In this document: piece after piece, positions 41,391-50,097 of the stretch | How the letters are laid out: every line of letters begins with the position of its first letter | Position numbering within the stretch: the stretch's first letter is position 1 | DNA from: a virus | Reading direction: 5' to 3' (one strand) | Virus record (IMG/VR): IMGVR_UViG_3300033182_000980 | Location: 124,001 to 188,000 of that record | Length of the DNA stretch: 64,000 nucleotides | Program-made: the position numbers and the translations under genes | Notes under the pieces: model-generated | Told to the model about the DNA's origin: nothing | The model's database searches: none | Seen by the model: only the letters and a program-made list of their open reading frames with translations

Positions 41391-44300
41391 ATGGCTATTG
41401 AAGGCGGCTACGCACCACCTGGTGTTTACACCCGAACAATTTTTGAAGATACCAATACTAATCTCGCTCAGCTACAAGGGAAAGTACCTACCCTCATTGG
41501 TGTAGGTAAACAAACCTTTTCTGTGACTGGTAGTGAGTTAGTGAGGGGGTCTTCTGCAACCATAGATCAAAGGATTGTAGAAGAAGATCCTACAGGTCGA
41601 ATGATTGCTGACACAAACCCCGATGGTTCTTTTGTCCTCTCTGACTTTGATGGTGTCTTGACAGAAGTATATGTGAGACACTTCCCAATCGTAACTGGAG
41701 ACGGATCGGGAACTACCTCAAATACCCCTAGCTCTGTATCAGCGACTATCAATGGCAACGCTACTGTTATCCTTGAGGTTGATGGTGCGAATGGGAAAAT
41801 TCGTCTCGCAGAAGCACCGAGTCAAGGTGATGATGTTAGGATTTCTTACTTCTTCAATCGTACAGATACTTTTGTTGAAGATGAGGTTTTAACCTCACAG
41901 GTTTCTGATTTCCAAACAGAGATCAGAGGTTCTGCTTCTACTTTTGTGATCACTGCCGAGACTAATACTCTTATCCTCACTTGTGACGGTGAGACTCAAG
42001 TCCTCACACTTGGTGTTGAAGCAAATAGAGCCGACTCTCTCGATAAGGTTCAGAACATCATTAATGGTGCGAGTATTGGATCACTTGAGGCAAGCACCTA
42101 TGTAGACCAAGACGGCTCGGAGAACCTTCTTCTTTCTGCTGATGGCGAAATCATCGTAGGTGCAGGTTCTGCTAACCTCGCTCTTGGTATTTACACCAAT
42201 CAGAGAGGCACAGCTAGAAATCGTACCTTCTTCACCACGAACGGACCGATTGTTGACGGAACAAACGCTGGTGTCATCACTACTGATGTTAGCCTCATCA
42301 CAGTTAAAGTAAATAACGCTGTCGTTCAAGCCGAGTCTGTTGACGGTGCAAATGGGTCGTTTACTCTTGCGAGTCCTCCATCGGTTGGCTCGACAGTAAG
42401 TGTTTCTTACTACCACAACACATTCCGAGATCAGTTCGATTACATCCCTGGTCGTGATGTTAAATCACTTGATCGTGTTTCACTTGTTGCGAGTGGTGGA
42501 GGAGCGGCAGCTCAGTTCATTCAAGATGTAGATTTCGTACTACATGACGATAAGATCGTTTGGGGTACTGCTTCAATCGTATCTCAAGGTGATATCCAGA
42601 CTGGTAATACTGCATTCGGCACTACTCAAGTTTCAGCCCTTCTTCGTGATGAGCGTGGGTATCTCTTAGAGTGTTCTCCTGTTGTTAACACTAGCGTGAT
42701 CCCACCAAGAGTCCTAGCAAATACCTTTAAACTCCCTTATCAGCCTGTGGACGGTACAGGGTCGGGTATTCCTAGCTCTAATCCAGCTCTTATCCAAGTA
42801 CGCACAGGCGTTTCATTTGCTGACGCACTAGAAAACCCTGTAGCGACTGTGACTAGAGTTGATCCAGCTACTTCACAGATTACTCTTGCGACAGCACCAC
42901 CTACAAACCACAAGGTGTTCGCTACATTCTTCTATAGCATCCTCCAAGATCGCTTTGATCTTAATGCTTATAATGTGGCAGTTGAAACCGTTGGTGCAAG
43001 TGGTATTGGTACATACACCCTTACTTCTGGTACGACATCATTCTTCGGAGCAGAGCTTACAGCTAAGGGGGCTGATCTCTCCGAGGTTGTGGTCGAGTTC
43101 CCAAGTGGTTCAGAAGCTCTTATCGGCACTCGTTTCTCTGGTGGTGTTCCTGTAGAGGAGACTATCACACTTGAGTTTGGTGATTTTGAGGCTACTCCAG
43201 CAGTCTTCTTTGCCGAGGGGTCAGCTTCTTATTACCTTGTTCAAGGTCAGAGCGACACTCTTAATATCACAGTAGATGCACAGCCTGTGGTTGTTGAGTT
43301 CGATCAGCCTACCGAGGGTGGTCGTACAGGACACATCACACACCAAGTTGGTGAGGTTCTTCCTTACACAGCAGAGTCAAACAACGCTGATCTTGGTACA
43401 GGGATTTCTACTTCGGTTGATCTCGTTGTTGATGGTAAGGCACTTGCTTCGGCTACTGTTGCTGGTGATGACAAGACTGTCGATCACCTTATCACAGAAA
43501 TCAACACACAGGCAGAGGCTGTTCCAGCTTCTTACACTGCCATGTCCCCATTCGGATCATGGGAGGCTAAGAACAACACCTTTAAGTCGTTCGAGTTTAG
43601 GTATGTAGGTTCTACGAGTGGGCCTTCTGCAACTTTGACAGCTACCATTGCCGAAGCAGTTTATGGTAATGCGTCTGCTCTTGCAGGTGACTCTGACCTA
43701 GCTGATGTAAATAACTCGACAGGTGTCAATAAAGCGATTCAGACAGCGATTGAGACTTATGTTGCAGGTGCAGGAGCCGCTGTCTTTGATGGTCTTGAGA
43801 TCACAGTAAGTGCTGATACAAGCAACCGTCTTGTTTTCTCACTTGTTGGCGTTCCTAATGTTGCAGATGGTGCAGGTGGGGATGACGATTTCGGATATGT
43901 GGAGTTCATTGGTGCTGATGATGATACCTTCCTATCAGTAGCTGGTATCGACTATGATGTTGCAGGTGGTACTCAGTCTAAGTGGGGTCAGCTACCTGTA
44001 GCTTCTAAGGTTTCCACAGCTCTTGGTGGTGGTGCTCTTAGAGATCGTTTGATTCTCAAGAACCGAACCTTTGTAGGTAATAACTACTACCCACCTGTTG
44101 ATCTTGGCTTGAGCGTCACCACTGGTACTAACCTTGATCTTATGGGTATTTCACCTACCCTTAATGTTGTAGGCACTCGTACCTCAATCCTCGATAAACC
44201 TTCTATCCGACTTACAGTTGGATGGGACGAGGTTGACGCTAACGGTATTCCAGCTAAGATTCTTTACAATGGTGATACAGAGGATGCTAATAACATCCTT

Positions 44301-46250
44301 TCATTGACCATTGATGGCACACCGATTTCTGTGAACTTGCTTCACACTCAACTTAACGCTTATGTAGATGGTGACACTCTTGATGTGGCTGACATTGTAG
44401 ATCAGTTAAACGATGGAGTGGAAGGTCTTATCCATGCGACAGCGTATGTTGAGGGTCAGTACATTCGTATCGTGAGCAACAAAAACACCACTACCTCTTA
44501 CATTAAGGTTGGTTCAGGTTCAGCTAACACAGCCTTTGGGTTGACCGAGAATACTGTTGTAGCGACTAAGGGTCTTTCAGCTCAGTCGCTATCAGATGCT
44601 CTTATGAGTAGTCTTGAGGCTAATGCTGATATTAAGGACGCTCTATTCTCCACAGATCAGACTGGTGGTGCGGCTGATAAGTTTGGTACTAACGCTGTAG
44701 CTCTTATCCACACAGATGCTGTTGGGAAACAGTATCTTGGATTCGAGTCTCTTTCAGTAGGTGTGGCGAGTATTCTTGATGTGACTGGTGGTAATGTTGC
44801 CACCACTAAGGGTACAGGTCTAAAGATCACCGCCGATTCGGGTGCTGTTGGGGAAGCCTCTTATCAAGGCTATAACCTCTCATCAAACAATCCTAATGGT
44901 ACAGGTTCAGCAGGCACTTCTACCCTCAAGGATGGTGTAGGTGCAGACGGTCGTATCAGTCAGACTTATGTTGACTCTGTGACAGGGTTCTCAATCACTA
45001 TCCTCCCTAGAGAGGGTGGTATAGAGTACCCGACAGGTGCAGATGCGACTATGACCTTTAATGTAAGCTCTAGCCTTAAGACTAATGCGAACATTCCACA
45101 GTACGCTATTCCAGGTGTCTCATTGGTTGTTTCTAACACCCTTGATACAGCGATTGGTGATAACGCACTTGTAGAGACTTTCTACAAGGGTGGTAAAGAG
45201 CCTACTATCGGTCAGACTTATTACATCGACTTCACTAGAGATCGCTCGAACTTCAACACTCGTACCTTCTCTAACCTTGCCGATGTGGTTCGCACTTATG
45301 GTGAGATTTCTCTTGAGAACACCTTATCAATGGGTGCATTCCTTGCGTTCTCGAATGGGGCGACAGCACTTGCTTGTAAGCAGATCCAACTTGATGTTAA
45401 TCAGACTGCCCCTACCGAAGATCAGATGGTGACAGCACTTCAAGAGATTGAGGGTGAGATTGTGCCAGGTCTTTCACCAAGTGTGGTCGTACCTCTCATG
45501 CCTGCTTCGACAGCCCTTCTCTCAGCGATTTCTAATCACTGTGATGTTCAGTCCTCGCTTCGTTATCGTTCAGAGCGTAGAGCTGTTCTCGGTTGTGCAG
45601 TTGGTACTCAACCTCGTGATGCTCAAGCTCTCGCTCAAGCGACAGGGAACTCTCGTGTATGTTTGATTTATCCAGACATTGCAAACATTCGTTTCACCGA
45701 CTCTCAAGGTGTGTCTCAGAGCTACTTCGTAGGTGGTGAGATGATCGCAGTTGCAGTTGCGATGGCTACTTCTAATCCAGCACTAGACTCGGCTACTCCT
45801 TGGACTAACCGATCTGTTAATGGGTTCACTGATCTTGGTCGTATCCTTGATGATGTTGATGCGAATACCACAGCGAATGCAGGTATTACTGTCCTCAAGC
45901 AGACTCCACAAGGCATCCAGGTTCGTCATGGTCTAACCACCAATATGACTTCTGTGTTGACCAAGACCCCGACAGTCGTTCAGATCGCTGACGATGTTCA
46001 CTTGCGAGTACGCAATCTCTGTAATCGTTATATCGGTCAAAAGTTTGTTCCGAATACGATTTCTCAGATTGAGGGTCGTGTGAATGGACTCTTTAAGCAG
46101 TTGGTTCGAGATCAGATCATCTCGACTTACACAGGTCTTACTGTAGCGACTGACCCGAATGACCCAACAGGTCTTTTGGTTGATGTGTTCTACAAGCCTG
46201 TATATCCTCTCCTTTACATTCAGTTTACCTTTACTGTTCAAGGTAGCTGA
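41391..46250 (+). CDS. Contractile tail sheath protein, very large
   Basis: 1619 residues, more than twice the T4 gp18 size. The N terminus (GGYAPPGVYTRTIFED) and the last 300 residues carry sheath features: DVNQTAPTEDQMVTALQEIE, VVVPLMPASTALLSAISNHC, VCLIYPDIANIRF, QGIQVRHGLTTNM and the C-terminal FYKPVYPLLYIQFTFTV strand used in sheath interlocking. The middle 1100 residues hold repeated beta-sandwich insertions; DGANGKIRLAEAPSQGDDVR and DGANGSFTLASPPSVGSTVS show two copies of one Ig-like or fibre-like unit. The tail is therefore contractile, with decorated sheath subunits. ATG has an AAGGAG site. Confidence 0.88.
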   Translation: MAIEGGYAPPGVYTRTIFEDTNTNLAQLQGKVPTLIGVGKQTFSVTGSELVRGSSATIDQRIVEEDPTGRMIADTNPDGSFVLSDFDGVLTEVYVRHFPIVTGDGSGTTSNTPSSVSATINGNATVILEVDGANGKIRLAEAPSQGDDVRISYFFNRTDTFVEDEVLTSQVSDFQTEIRGSASTFVITAETNTLILTCDGETQVLTLGVEANRADSLDKVQNIINGASIGSLEASTYVDQDGSENLLLSADGEIIVGAGSANLALGIYTNQRGTARNRTFFTTNGPIVDGTNAGVITTDVSLITVKVNNAVVQAESVDGANGSFTLASPPSVGSTVSVSYYHNTFRDQFDYIPGRDVKSLDRVSLVASGGGAAAQFIQDVDFVLHDDKIVWGTASIVSQGDIQTGNTAFGTTQVSALLRDERGYLLECSPVVNTSVIPPRVLANTFKLPYQPVDGTGSGIPSSNPALIQVRTGVSFADALENPVATVTRVDPATSQITLATAPPTNHKVFATFFYSILQDRFDLNAYNVAVETVGASGIGTYTLTSGTTSFFGAELTAKGADLSEVVVEFPSGSEALIGTRFSGGVPVEETITLEFGDFEATPAVFFAEGSASYYLVQGQSDTLNITVDAQPVVVEFDQPTEGGRTGHITHQVGEVLPYTAESNNADLGTGISTSVDLVVDGKALASATVAGDDKTVDHLITEINTQAEAVPASYTAMSPFGSWEAKNNTFKSFEFRYVGSTSGPSATLTATIAEAVYGNASALAGDSDLADVNNSTGVNKAIQTAIETYVAGAGAAVFDGLEITVSADTSNRLVFSLVGVPNVADGAGGDDDFGYVEFIGADDDTFLSVAGIDYDVAGGTQSKWGQLPVASKVSTALGGGALRDRLILKNRTFVGNNYYPPVDLGLSVTTGTNLDLMGISPTLNVVGTRTSILDKPSIRLTVGWDEVDANGIPAKILYNGDTEDANNILSLTIDGTPISVNLLHTQLNAYVDGDTLDVADIVDQLNDGVEGLIHATAYVEGQYIRIVSNKNTTTSYIKVGSGSANTAFGLTENTVVATKGLSAQSLSDALMSSLEANADIKDALFSTDQTGGAADKFGTNAVALIHTDAVGKQYLGFESLSVGVASILDVTGGNVATTKGTGLKITADSGAVGEASYQGYNLSSNNPNGTGSAGTSTLKDGVGADGRISQTYVDSVTGFSITILPREGGIEYPTGADATMTFNVSSSLKTNANIPQYAIPGVSLVVSNTLDTAIGDNALVETFYKGGKEPTIGQTYYIDFTRDRSNFNTRTFSNLADVVRTYGEISLENTLSMGAFLAFSNGATALACKQIQLDVNQTAPTEDQMVTALQEIEGEIVPGLSPSVVVPLMPASTALLSAISNHCDVQSSLRYRSERRAVLGCAVGTQPRDAQALAQATGNSRVCLIYPDIANIRFTDSQGVSQSYFVGGEMIAVAVAMATSNPALDSATPWTNRSVNGFTDLGRILDDVDANTTANAGITVLKQTPQGIQVRHGLTTNMTSVLTKTPTVVQIADDVHLRVRNLCNRYIGQKFVPNTISQIEGRVNGLFKQLVRDQIISTYTGLTVATDPNDPTGLLVDVFYKPVYPLLYIQFTFTVQGS

Positions 46251-46259
46251 TTAAAGGAA

Positions 46260-46301
46260 AGTCCTCTCTAAGAGCCATTCTCGCAACTCTTAGAGAGGAC
46301 T
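46260..46301. terminator. 15-bp perfect hairpin between convergent genes
   Basis: AGTCCTCTCTAAGAG at 46260-46274 pairs perfectly with CTCTTAGAGAGGACT at 46287-46301 around a 12-base loop. It sits just after the sheath stop and just before the convergent gene's stop. No T-run, but position and strength fit a bidirectional terminator or transcript stabiliser. Confidence 0.6.
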
Positions 46302-46304
46302 AGG

Positions 46305-46565
46305 TTAGGCGAACTTCCTGTTCACTATTGCTGATGCTAGGGTTTGGGCGAAGGACTCTTGGGTCGCAAGGTTCTGCCGAACAAAGTCCTTTGCTTCCTT
46401 GAGTGATGGTGGTGCGGAGACTGTGATGCCACAGTCTTTGTAGTAGTCGATCTCAAGAGCCACATGGTAGTTGCTCCCGTACTTCTTGATGAACCCCAAT
46501 GGAGTGTCGTCAAGGTAGATGTTCCATCGTCCTCTGCGATTTTTTGTTTCGATCTTAAGAGTCAT
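46305..46565 (-). CDS. Hypothetical protein
   Basis: 86 residues with a beta start (LKIETKNRRGRWNIYLDDTP) and helical end (SLKEAKDFVRQNLATQESFA). The ATG overlaps the end of the small gene upstream by 11 bases and has AAGGAGAACC as ribosome site. Role unknown. Confidence 0.65.
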   Translation of the reverse strand: MTLKIETKNRRGRWNIYLDDTPLGFIKKYGSNYHVALEIDYYKDCGITVSAPPSLKEAKDFVRQNLATQESFAQTLASAIVNRKFA

Positions 46566-46725
46566 GCTGGTTCTCCTTCCAAGCGTTCATAGCGGCCATA
46601 GCCTCCTCTTCTGTCATGTGTGCCGAGAGGATGTCTCCACCTACCTCGAACACCCACACATCAGAGCCATCAATGTCCAGCCCTTCCCAATAGACTGAAC
46701 AAACACATCGTAAAGTATCTTTCAT
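46555..46725 (-). CDS. 56-residue hypothetical protein
   Basis: Starts at an ATG with a strong AAAGGAGAATAAG ribosome site and ends inside the following gene's start, so the pair is coupled. Sequence begins MKDTLRCVCSVYWEGLDIDG and ends with a helical Met/Ala-rich segment (MTEEEAMAAMNAWKENQHDS). No family recognised. Confidence 0.65.
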   Translation of the reverse strand: MKDTLRCVCSVYWEGLDIDGSDVWVFEVGGDILSAHMTEEEAMAAMNAWKENQHDS

Positions 46726-46746
46726 CTTATTCTCCTTTAGTTTCGA

Positions 46747-47211
46747 TTATCGGTGGCGTAGACCCATGAGGTCAGCCTCTTGAGCCTCCCACTCAAGCCA
46801 GAGGTCATTCTTGGCTCGCTCCTCTGTGGAGATCCAATGGGGGTTGCCACACCACACTTGCCATGCCTCCTCCTCTGCCTCAAGTGCCTCCACACGCTTA
46901 CGCTCCTCTTCCTCAAGACGATCCTCTTCCTCAAGAGCCTTTTGAAGCTCCTCTCCCTCAAGGTGAGCAAGGTGTTGGTGGTTAGCCCAGAAGATTTGCT
47001 CATCCTTCAACCTCTCACTCTCGTCTTGAGCAAAGCGTAGCTCTTGGTAATAAGCGAGGTACGCCTCCTCGCTCTCAAAGAGCGTAGGCACGGGGGTCTT
47101 TCGTGCCTCAAGACGATCCTGCCAGCTCGCATACTGAACCCGTGCGTTCATCTCGCACTGAAAGACTGAAGTGAAGTCAGAGAAGGTGTTGTGAGTAGTA
47201 GCGTTGAACAT
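46747..47211 (-). CDS. Acidic coiled-coil protein
   Basis: 154 residues, almost entirely helical and strongly acidic (EELQKALEEEDRLEEEERKR), with many Trp. Strong AAAGGAGACAAG ribosome site; a consensus promoter motif on the same strand lies 64 bases upstream. Function unknown. Confidence 0.65.
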   Translation of the reverse strand: MFNATTHNTFSDFTSVFQCEMNARVQYASWQDRLEARKTPVPTLFESEEAYLAYYQELRFAQDESERLKDEQIFWANHQHLAHLEGEELQKALEEEDRLEEEERKRVEALEAEEEAWQVWCGNPHWISTEERAKNDLWLEWEAQEADLMGLRHR

Positions 47212-47274
47212 GGCTTGTCTCCTTTGGAAGTGATTTGGGGGGGGTCGTGAGGTTATCTGCTCCTCACACTAGGG

Positions 47275-47291
47275 TATAGATAAGGGGTTAC
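47275..47291 (-). promoter_or_regulatory. GTAACCCCTTATCTATA promoter motif
   Basis: Exact consensus on the minus strand, ahead of the leftward operon 47211-46305. It is back-to-back with a rightward copy at 47345. Confidence 0.55.
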
Positions 47292-47344
47292 AAGATCGGC
47301 AAGTTTGTCGGGAAGCTCAAGAAAAGCAATACTTTAAGCGAGCT

Positions 47345-47362
47345 GTAACCCCTTATCTATAG
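47345..47362 (+). promoter_or_regulatory. GTAACCCCTTATCTATAG promoter motif
   Basis: Exact consensus, 40 bases before the ATG at 47403. Confidence 0.55.
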
Positions 47363-47402
47363 TGATTGTGTAGCCCGATCAACTCTTGAAAGGAGAACAA
47401 CA

Positions 47403-47576
47403 ATGGCTCGCAAGAACAAAGCACGAAACCTCCACACCGAAACCAAAGCTGCCGCTCGTAAGGCTCACTTCGAGTCGGGTGGGTCTGCTTCCAAGTGGAT
47501 GGGTAAGGGTGCTCGCCACAAGGATAACAAGAAGCAAGCTAACAAGAAGGCTTGCCGAAGAAAGGTACAGTGGTAA
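47403..47576 (+). CDS. 57-residue basic phage protein
   Basis: Starts at the ATG after TTGAAAGGAGAACAACA. The product is Lys/Arg-rich (MARKNKARNLHTETKAAARK, then AHFESGGSASKWMGKGARHK and a final CRRKVQW). This short basic type is repeatedly found in phages; nucleic-acid binding is likely from charge. A competing longer frame at 47386 ignores the ribosome site and is judged a shadow. Confidence 0.75.
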   Translation: MARKNKARNLHTETKAAARKAHFESGGSASKWMGKGARHKDNKKQANKKACRRKVQW

Positions 47577-47587
47577 TCTCTGACCCT

Positions 47588-47605
47588 GTAACCCCTAATC
47601 TATAA
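47588..47605 (+). promoter_or_regulatory. GTAACCCCTTATCTATAG promoter motif, one-base variant
   Basis: GTAACCCCTAATCTATAA, 40 bases before the ligase ATG at 47646. Confidence 0.5.
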
Positions 47606-47645
47606 CACTACATCAATCACACTCACTCTCTGAAAGGAGAACATC

Positions 47646-48593
47646 ATGCCAAAGGCAATCAATCTAACAAGCCCATGCGGTACTTTTAACTTCCTTCGCC
47701 CCCAGTTAGCTAAGGGCAGTCATAAGGGCAAGAATGTCCTAGAGAATATCGCTGGTTCATCTCAATGGGTGGGCGAGATGAAGCTCGATGGACACCGTAT
47801 GCTCGTATCGTCAACTTGTGCTTGGAGTCGGATCGGAAAGGACATCGCTCGTATGGATCACATCCAAAACGAGTGTCCTGTGGGTACGCTCTTGGACGGT
47901 GAGATCCTTCCAAAGCAAGGTGCAGAGGGATCAGATCGTGTCTCTAACCTCCGAGCAGATGACCCTACAGCGTTGGGCTTTGTTGCCTTTGACATCCTCT
48001 ACCATGAGGGTCAGTATGTCGGAGATCTCTCTTGGGATAAGCGTAGGGCTATCCTTGAGTCTGTCATCGAGGACAGCATGGAGCATATCAGCTTGAGTCA
48101 GCTCTACTACATGAACGAGTGGACTACGGAACAGCTCATGGAGATCGCTTCTGATAGAGGGCATGAGGGTATCATGCTCAAGAAGGTAAACGCTCCATAC
48201 AAGGCAAACTCACGCTCTGCATGGGTGAAGCACAAGTTCACCGACACCCATGATGTGGTGATCGTGGACGCAAACGCAAAGCCTAGTGAGTGGCGAGTCC
48301 GACCAGGTGAGGTCTATCGTCAAGATGGGAAGCTCTATCCCGAAGGTCTGCATACCGATCCTTGGCTCAAGGGATATGTCGGGCTTAACTATGGCTTCTA
48401 TGATCAGAATGGAACGCTCCGTATCGTAGGCTCTCTTGGTGAGACTGGTCCTCGTGAAGATATGGAAAAGTTTGTCGGTAGGGTAGCCGAGATCAAGGCT
48501 TATGGACAATACCCTACAGGAGCGTTGCGACACCCTGTCCTAGAGCGTTGGCGAGAGGACAAGCTACCAGAGGACTGTACCTTTGACTTTTAA
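47646..48593 (+). CDS. ATP-dependent DNA ligase
   Basis: 315 residues. The adenylation site GEMKLDGHR places Lys46 as the nucleotidyl-lysine (motif KxDGxR). Other nucleotidyltransferase motifs: LLDGEILP (III), GFVAFDILY (IIIa), GHEGIMLKK (IV) and WVKHKF (V). The C-terminal part has an OB-fold-like region with an added insert. Seals nicks in phage DNA replication and repair. Own promoter motif and a GAAAGGAGAAC ribosome site. Shorter than T4 ligase, similar to compact phage ligases. Confidence 0.92.
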   Translation: MPKAINLTSPCGTFNFLRPQLAKGSHKGKNVLENIAGSSQWVGEMKLDGHRMLVSSTCAWSRIGKDIARMDHIQNECPVGTLLDGEILPKQGAEGSDRVSNLRADDPTALGFVAFDILYHEGQYVGDLSWDKRRAILESVIEDSMEHISLSQLYYMNEWTTEQLMEIASDRGHEGIMLKKVNAPYKANSRSAWVKHKFTDTHDVVIVDANAKPSEWRVRPGEVYRQDGKLYPEGLHTDPWLKGYVGLNYGFYDQNGTLRIVGSLGETGPREDMEKFVGRVAEIKAYGQYPTGALRHPVLERWREDKLPEDCTFDF

Positions 48594-48604
48594 GGAGACT
48601 ATAT

Positions 48605-48904
48605 ATGAAGAAGCCAGGACTTTTAGTCGTGAAGAGCCGAGTAAAGATCGACCCGACACTTGAGAACCATGTCGGGTATATCGACTTCAGCTTCGCTAAC
48701 CGAGAATACAAAAAGTTTGAGAACATCTATCTCAAGTCTTTTAATCGTAAGAAGAACCCGCCACCAACATTTAGAGCGAGTCTAACTCAAAGTAAGACAA
48801 AGCTCACGAATACCATCTCAATGAGTTTATCCGACTACTCTGGCTTTGATGTAAACTCATTCCTTGAGAGCTTAGAGTCAGTTTTCAATGTGGTCGAGGG
48901 ATGA
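48605..48904 (+). CDS. Hypothetical protein
   Basis: 99 residues, basic, beta-prone (GYIDFSFANREYKKFENIYL). Eleven bases after the ligase stop with AAGGAGAC as ribosome site, so co-transcribed with ligase. Unrecognised. Confidence 0.6.
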   Translation: MKKPGLLVVKSRVKIDPTLENHVGYIDFSFANREYKKFENIYLKSFNRKKNPPPTFRASLTQSKTKLTNTISMSLSDYSGFDVNSFLESLESVFNVVEG

Positions 48905-49141
48905 CTTAGAGACATATAGGGGAGTGTTCTCACCGAGATATGAACCGAGTACATTGTATTCGTACCACTCCCAAGCCATCTCCGAGGCTCGTTCTTCATC
49001 AGTATCGCAGTCTTGAAACTCTTTGGTCCAGTAAGAAATCATGGCATCGAGGTCATATACTATGGCGTAAGGTCTTGAAGCTACACCGATAATCATTTCA
49101 TCAAAGACATTTCTTGGTTCGAGGTAGATAAGTTCGTCCAT
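48878..49141 (-). CDS. Hypothetical protein
   Basis: 87 residues from the ATG at 49141, which follows GAAAGGAAC; the frame is open further up without a site. Acidic, helical, with SYWTKEFQDCDTDEERASEM. Converges with the preceding gene, overlapping by 27 bases. Role unknown. Confidence 0.55.
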   Translation of the reverse strand: MDELIYLEPRNVFDEMIIGVASRPYAIVYDLDAMISYWTKEFQDCDTDEERASEMAWEWYEYNVLGSYLGENTPLYVSKSSLDHIEN

Positions 49142-49199
49142 TTTTTTGTTCCTTTCGAGTGTGCTTTTGTATAATACCCATGTGAGCGTCAATGGACGC

Positions 49200-49229
49200 T
49201 TGACATTCATCTTTGAAAACTCGTGTGAT
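49200..49229 (+). promoter_or_regulatory. Possible sigma70-type promoter of the tRNA array
   Basis: TTGACA at 49200-49205 and TGTGAT at 49224-49229 are 18 bases apart, ten bases before the first tRNA-like element. A small hairpin (AGCGTC/GACGCT) sits just upstream. Confidence 0.4.
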
Positions 49230-49238
49230 CTTAACTTG

Positions 49239-49301
49239 AGTCAAGTCGTTTAACGGCAAGACACCATTTGGTGATGTGAGGTTCGAGTCCTCGCCTTGGC
49301 T
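49239..49301 (+). tRNA. Aberrant tRNA-Gln-like element lacking a normal anticodon arm
   Basis: Acceptor strands AGTCAAG and CTTGGCT pair, the D region (TCGTTTAACGGCAAGAC) and T-arm (GAGGTTCGAGTCCTC) are canonical, but the whole element is only 63 bases. Where the anticodon arm should be there is a CACC-ATTT-GGTG hairpin with a four-base loop. A TTG triplet is present but cannot sit in a seven-base loop with a full stem. Likely a degenerate or specialised tRNA-like RNA. Confidence 0.5.
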
Positions 49302-49375
49302 TTATGATCTCCCCTATCTACCTCTTTTACTGGGTGTGTAGGTAAGCGTTGCTGGACAAGGGGAAGATCAGCTTT

Positions 49376-49449
49376 GCACCCATAGCTCAGCTGGATAGAG
49401 CACCACTTTCCTAAAGTGGGTGTCGCAGGTTCGAGTCCTGCTGGGTGTA
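49376..49449 (+). tRNA. tRNA-Arg (CCT)
   Basis: 74 bases. Acceptor GCACCCA/TGGGTGT, anticodon stem CCACT/AGTGG with loop TTCCTAA giving anticodon CCT, T-arm GCAGGTTCGAGTCCTGC. Reads AGG. No encoded CCA. Confidence 0.92.
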
Positions 49450-50097
49450 CTAGGTTCTCCCACCATTCCTTTATTTTAACTAGGGGAAATTAGGCTTACA
49501 ATGGTGGGAGGGTCTTATCCTAGACAATAACCTTAGAAAATAAAGAACTGCTTACAAGTCTAGGAGTAAGCCTGTAATCCCTCAAAATCTACCATGTGGG
49601 GGGTCGCCGTGAGATAATGTGGTGGGGTGATTCTCTCTGACCTAGTTAGTCCAAACTTGAGAGATTTCTATTGATAATCATGGAGTATAGTCATGGGAAA
49701 CCCTAACTATCCATCCAAGTCCGGAAACCCAAGTGGTGGTGGACGCGGAAATACCCCGAAGTCTAAATGAGACTTGACAAGATCAACCTTGACCTCTTAA
49801 ATGAGGTCGTGTTGAACAATGCCTTGTGTCTTACCCAGACATTCCTTACCCTTTGATCTGTGGGGTAGGCAAATCAGATCAGCTCTTTCTTCTTTGGAAG
49901 ATACTCCCCCTAGTTGTTCCGTAGGGTAGAGCGAAAACGGAACGCTTAATATGTCTGACTCCTCTTGGTGGAGCTTGTCGGGTTCGACTCCCACAGATGT
50001 ACTAGACCCTCATATCTTTTTCATTCTACATATTAACTTAGCTTTTATGTTGAATGGTGTATTGGGATAAAGTATGAGTTTTTGAGGGTCTAACTTT
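49450..50097 (+). ncRNA. Long structured non-coding segment between two tRNA-Arg genes (ROOL/GOLLD-like candidate)
   Basis: About 650 bases with very dense pairing. CTCCCACCATT (49457-49467) pairs with AATGGTGGGAG (49500-49510), 11 bp. Its loop segment AGGCTTAC (49492-49499) is complementary to GTAAGCCT (49566-49573), a possible pseudoknot. TCCTAGAC (49518-49525) pairs with GTCTAGGA (49558-49565). Local hairpins follow (AAGTCT/AGACTT, GACCTC/GAGGTC, GTTCCGT/ACGGAAC). TAGACCCTCA (50003-50012) pairs with TGAGGGTCTA (50083-50092), with CATTC-containing inner helix. Setting inside a phage tRNA array is what is known for large ornate phage RNAs. Family assignment is inference. Confidence 0.6.
49693..49770 (+). 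CDS. Possible 25-residue Gly/Asn/Pro-rich peptide
   Basis: ATG after TGGAGTATAGTC. Product reads MGNPNYPSKSGNPSGGGRGN then TPKSK. Compositionally like small phage peptides, but it lies wholly inside the structured RNA segment, so it may be a chance frame or a short ORF carried by that RNA. Confidence 0.35.
   Translation: MGNPNYPSKSGNPSGGGRGNTPKSK

Noticed and set aside
42859-43608. Frames inside the sheath gene
   Set aside because: Leu/Arg/Ser-rich shadow translations of the sheath coding sequence without ribosome sites.
47386-47583. 65-residue frame overlapping the small basic protein
   Set aside because: Its start lies inside the ribosome site region, while the ATG at 47403 in another frame has ideal spacing and gives a product typical of phages.
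49977-49994. T-arm-like GTCGGGTTCGACTCCCAC as part of a tRNA or tmRNA
   Set aside because: Only three stem pairs hold, no matching acceptor strand is found in the expected range, and no tmRNA 5' TTCGAC domain or degradation-tag frame is present. A pairing of CCCACAGAT with ATCTGTGGG near 49855 is kept only as part of the structured RNA.
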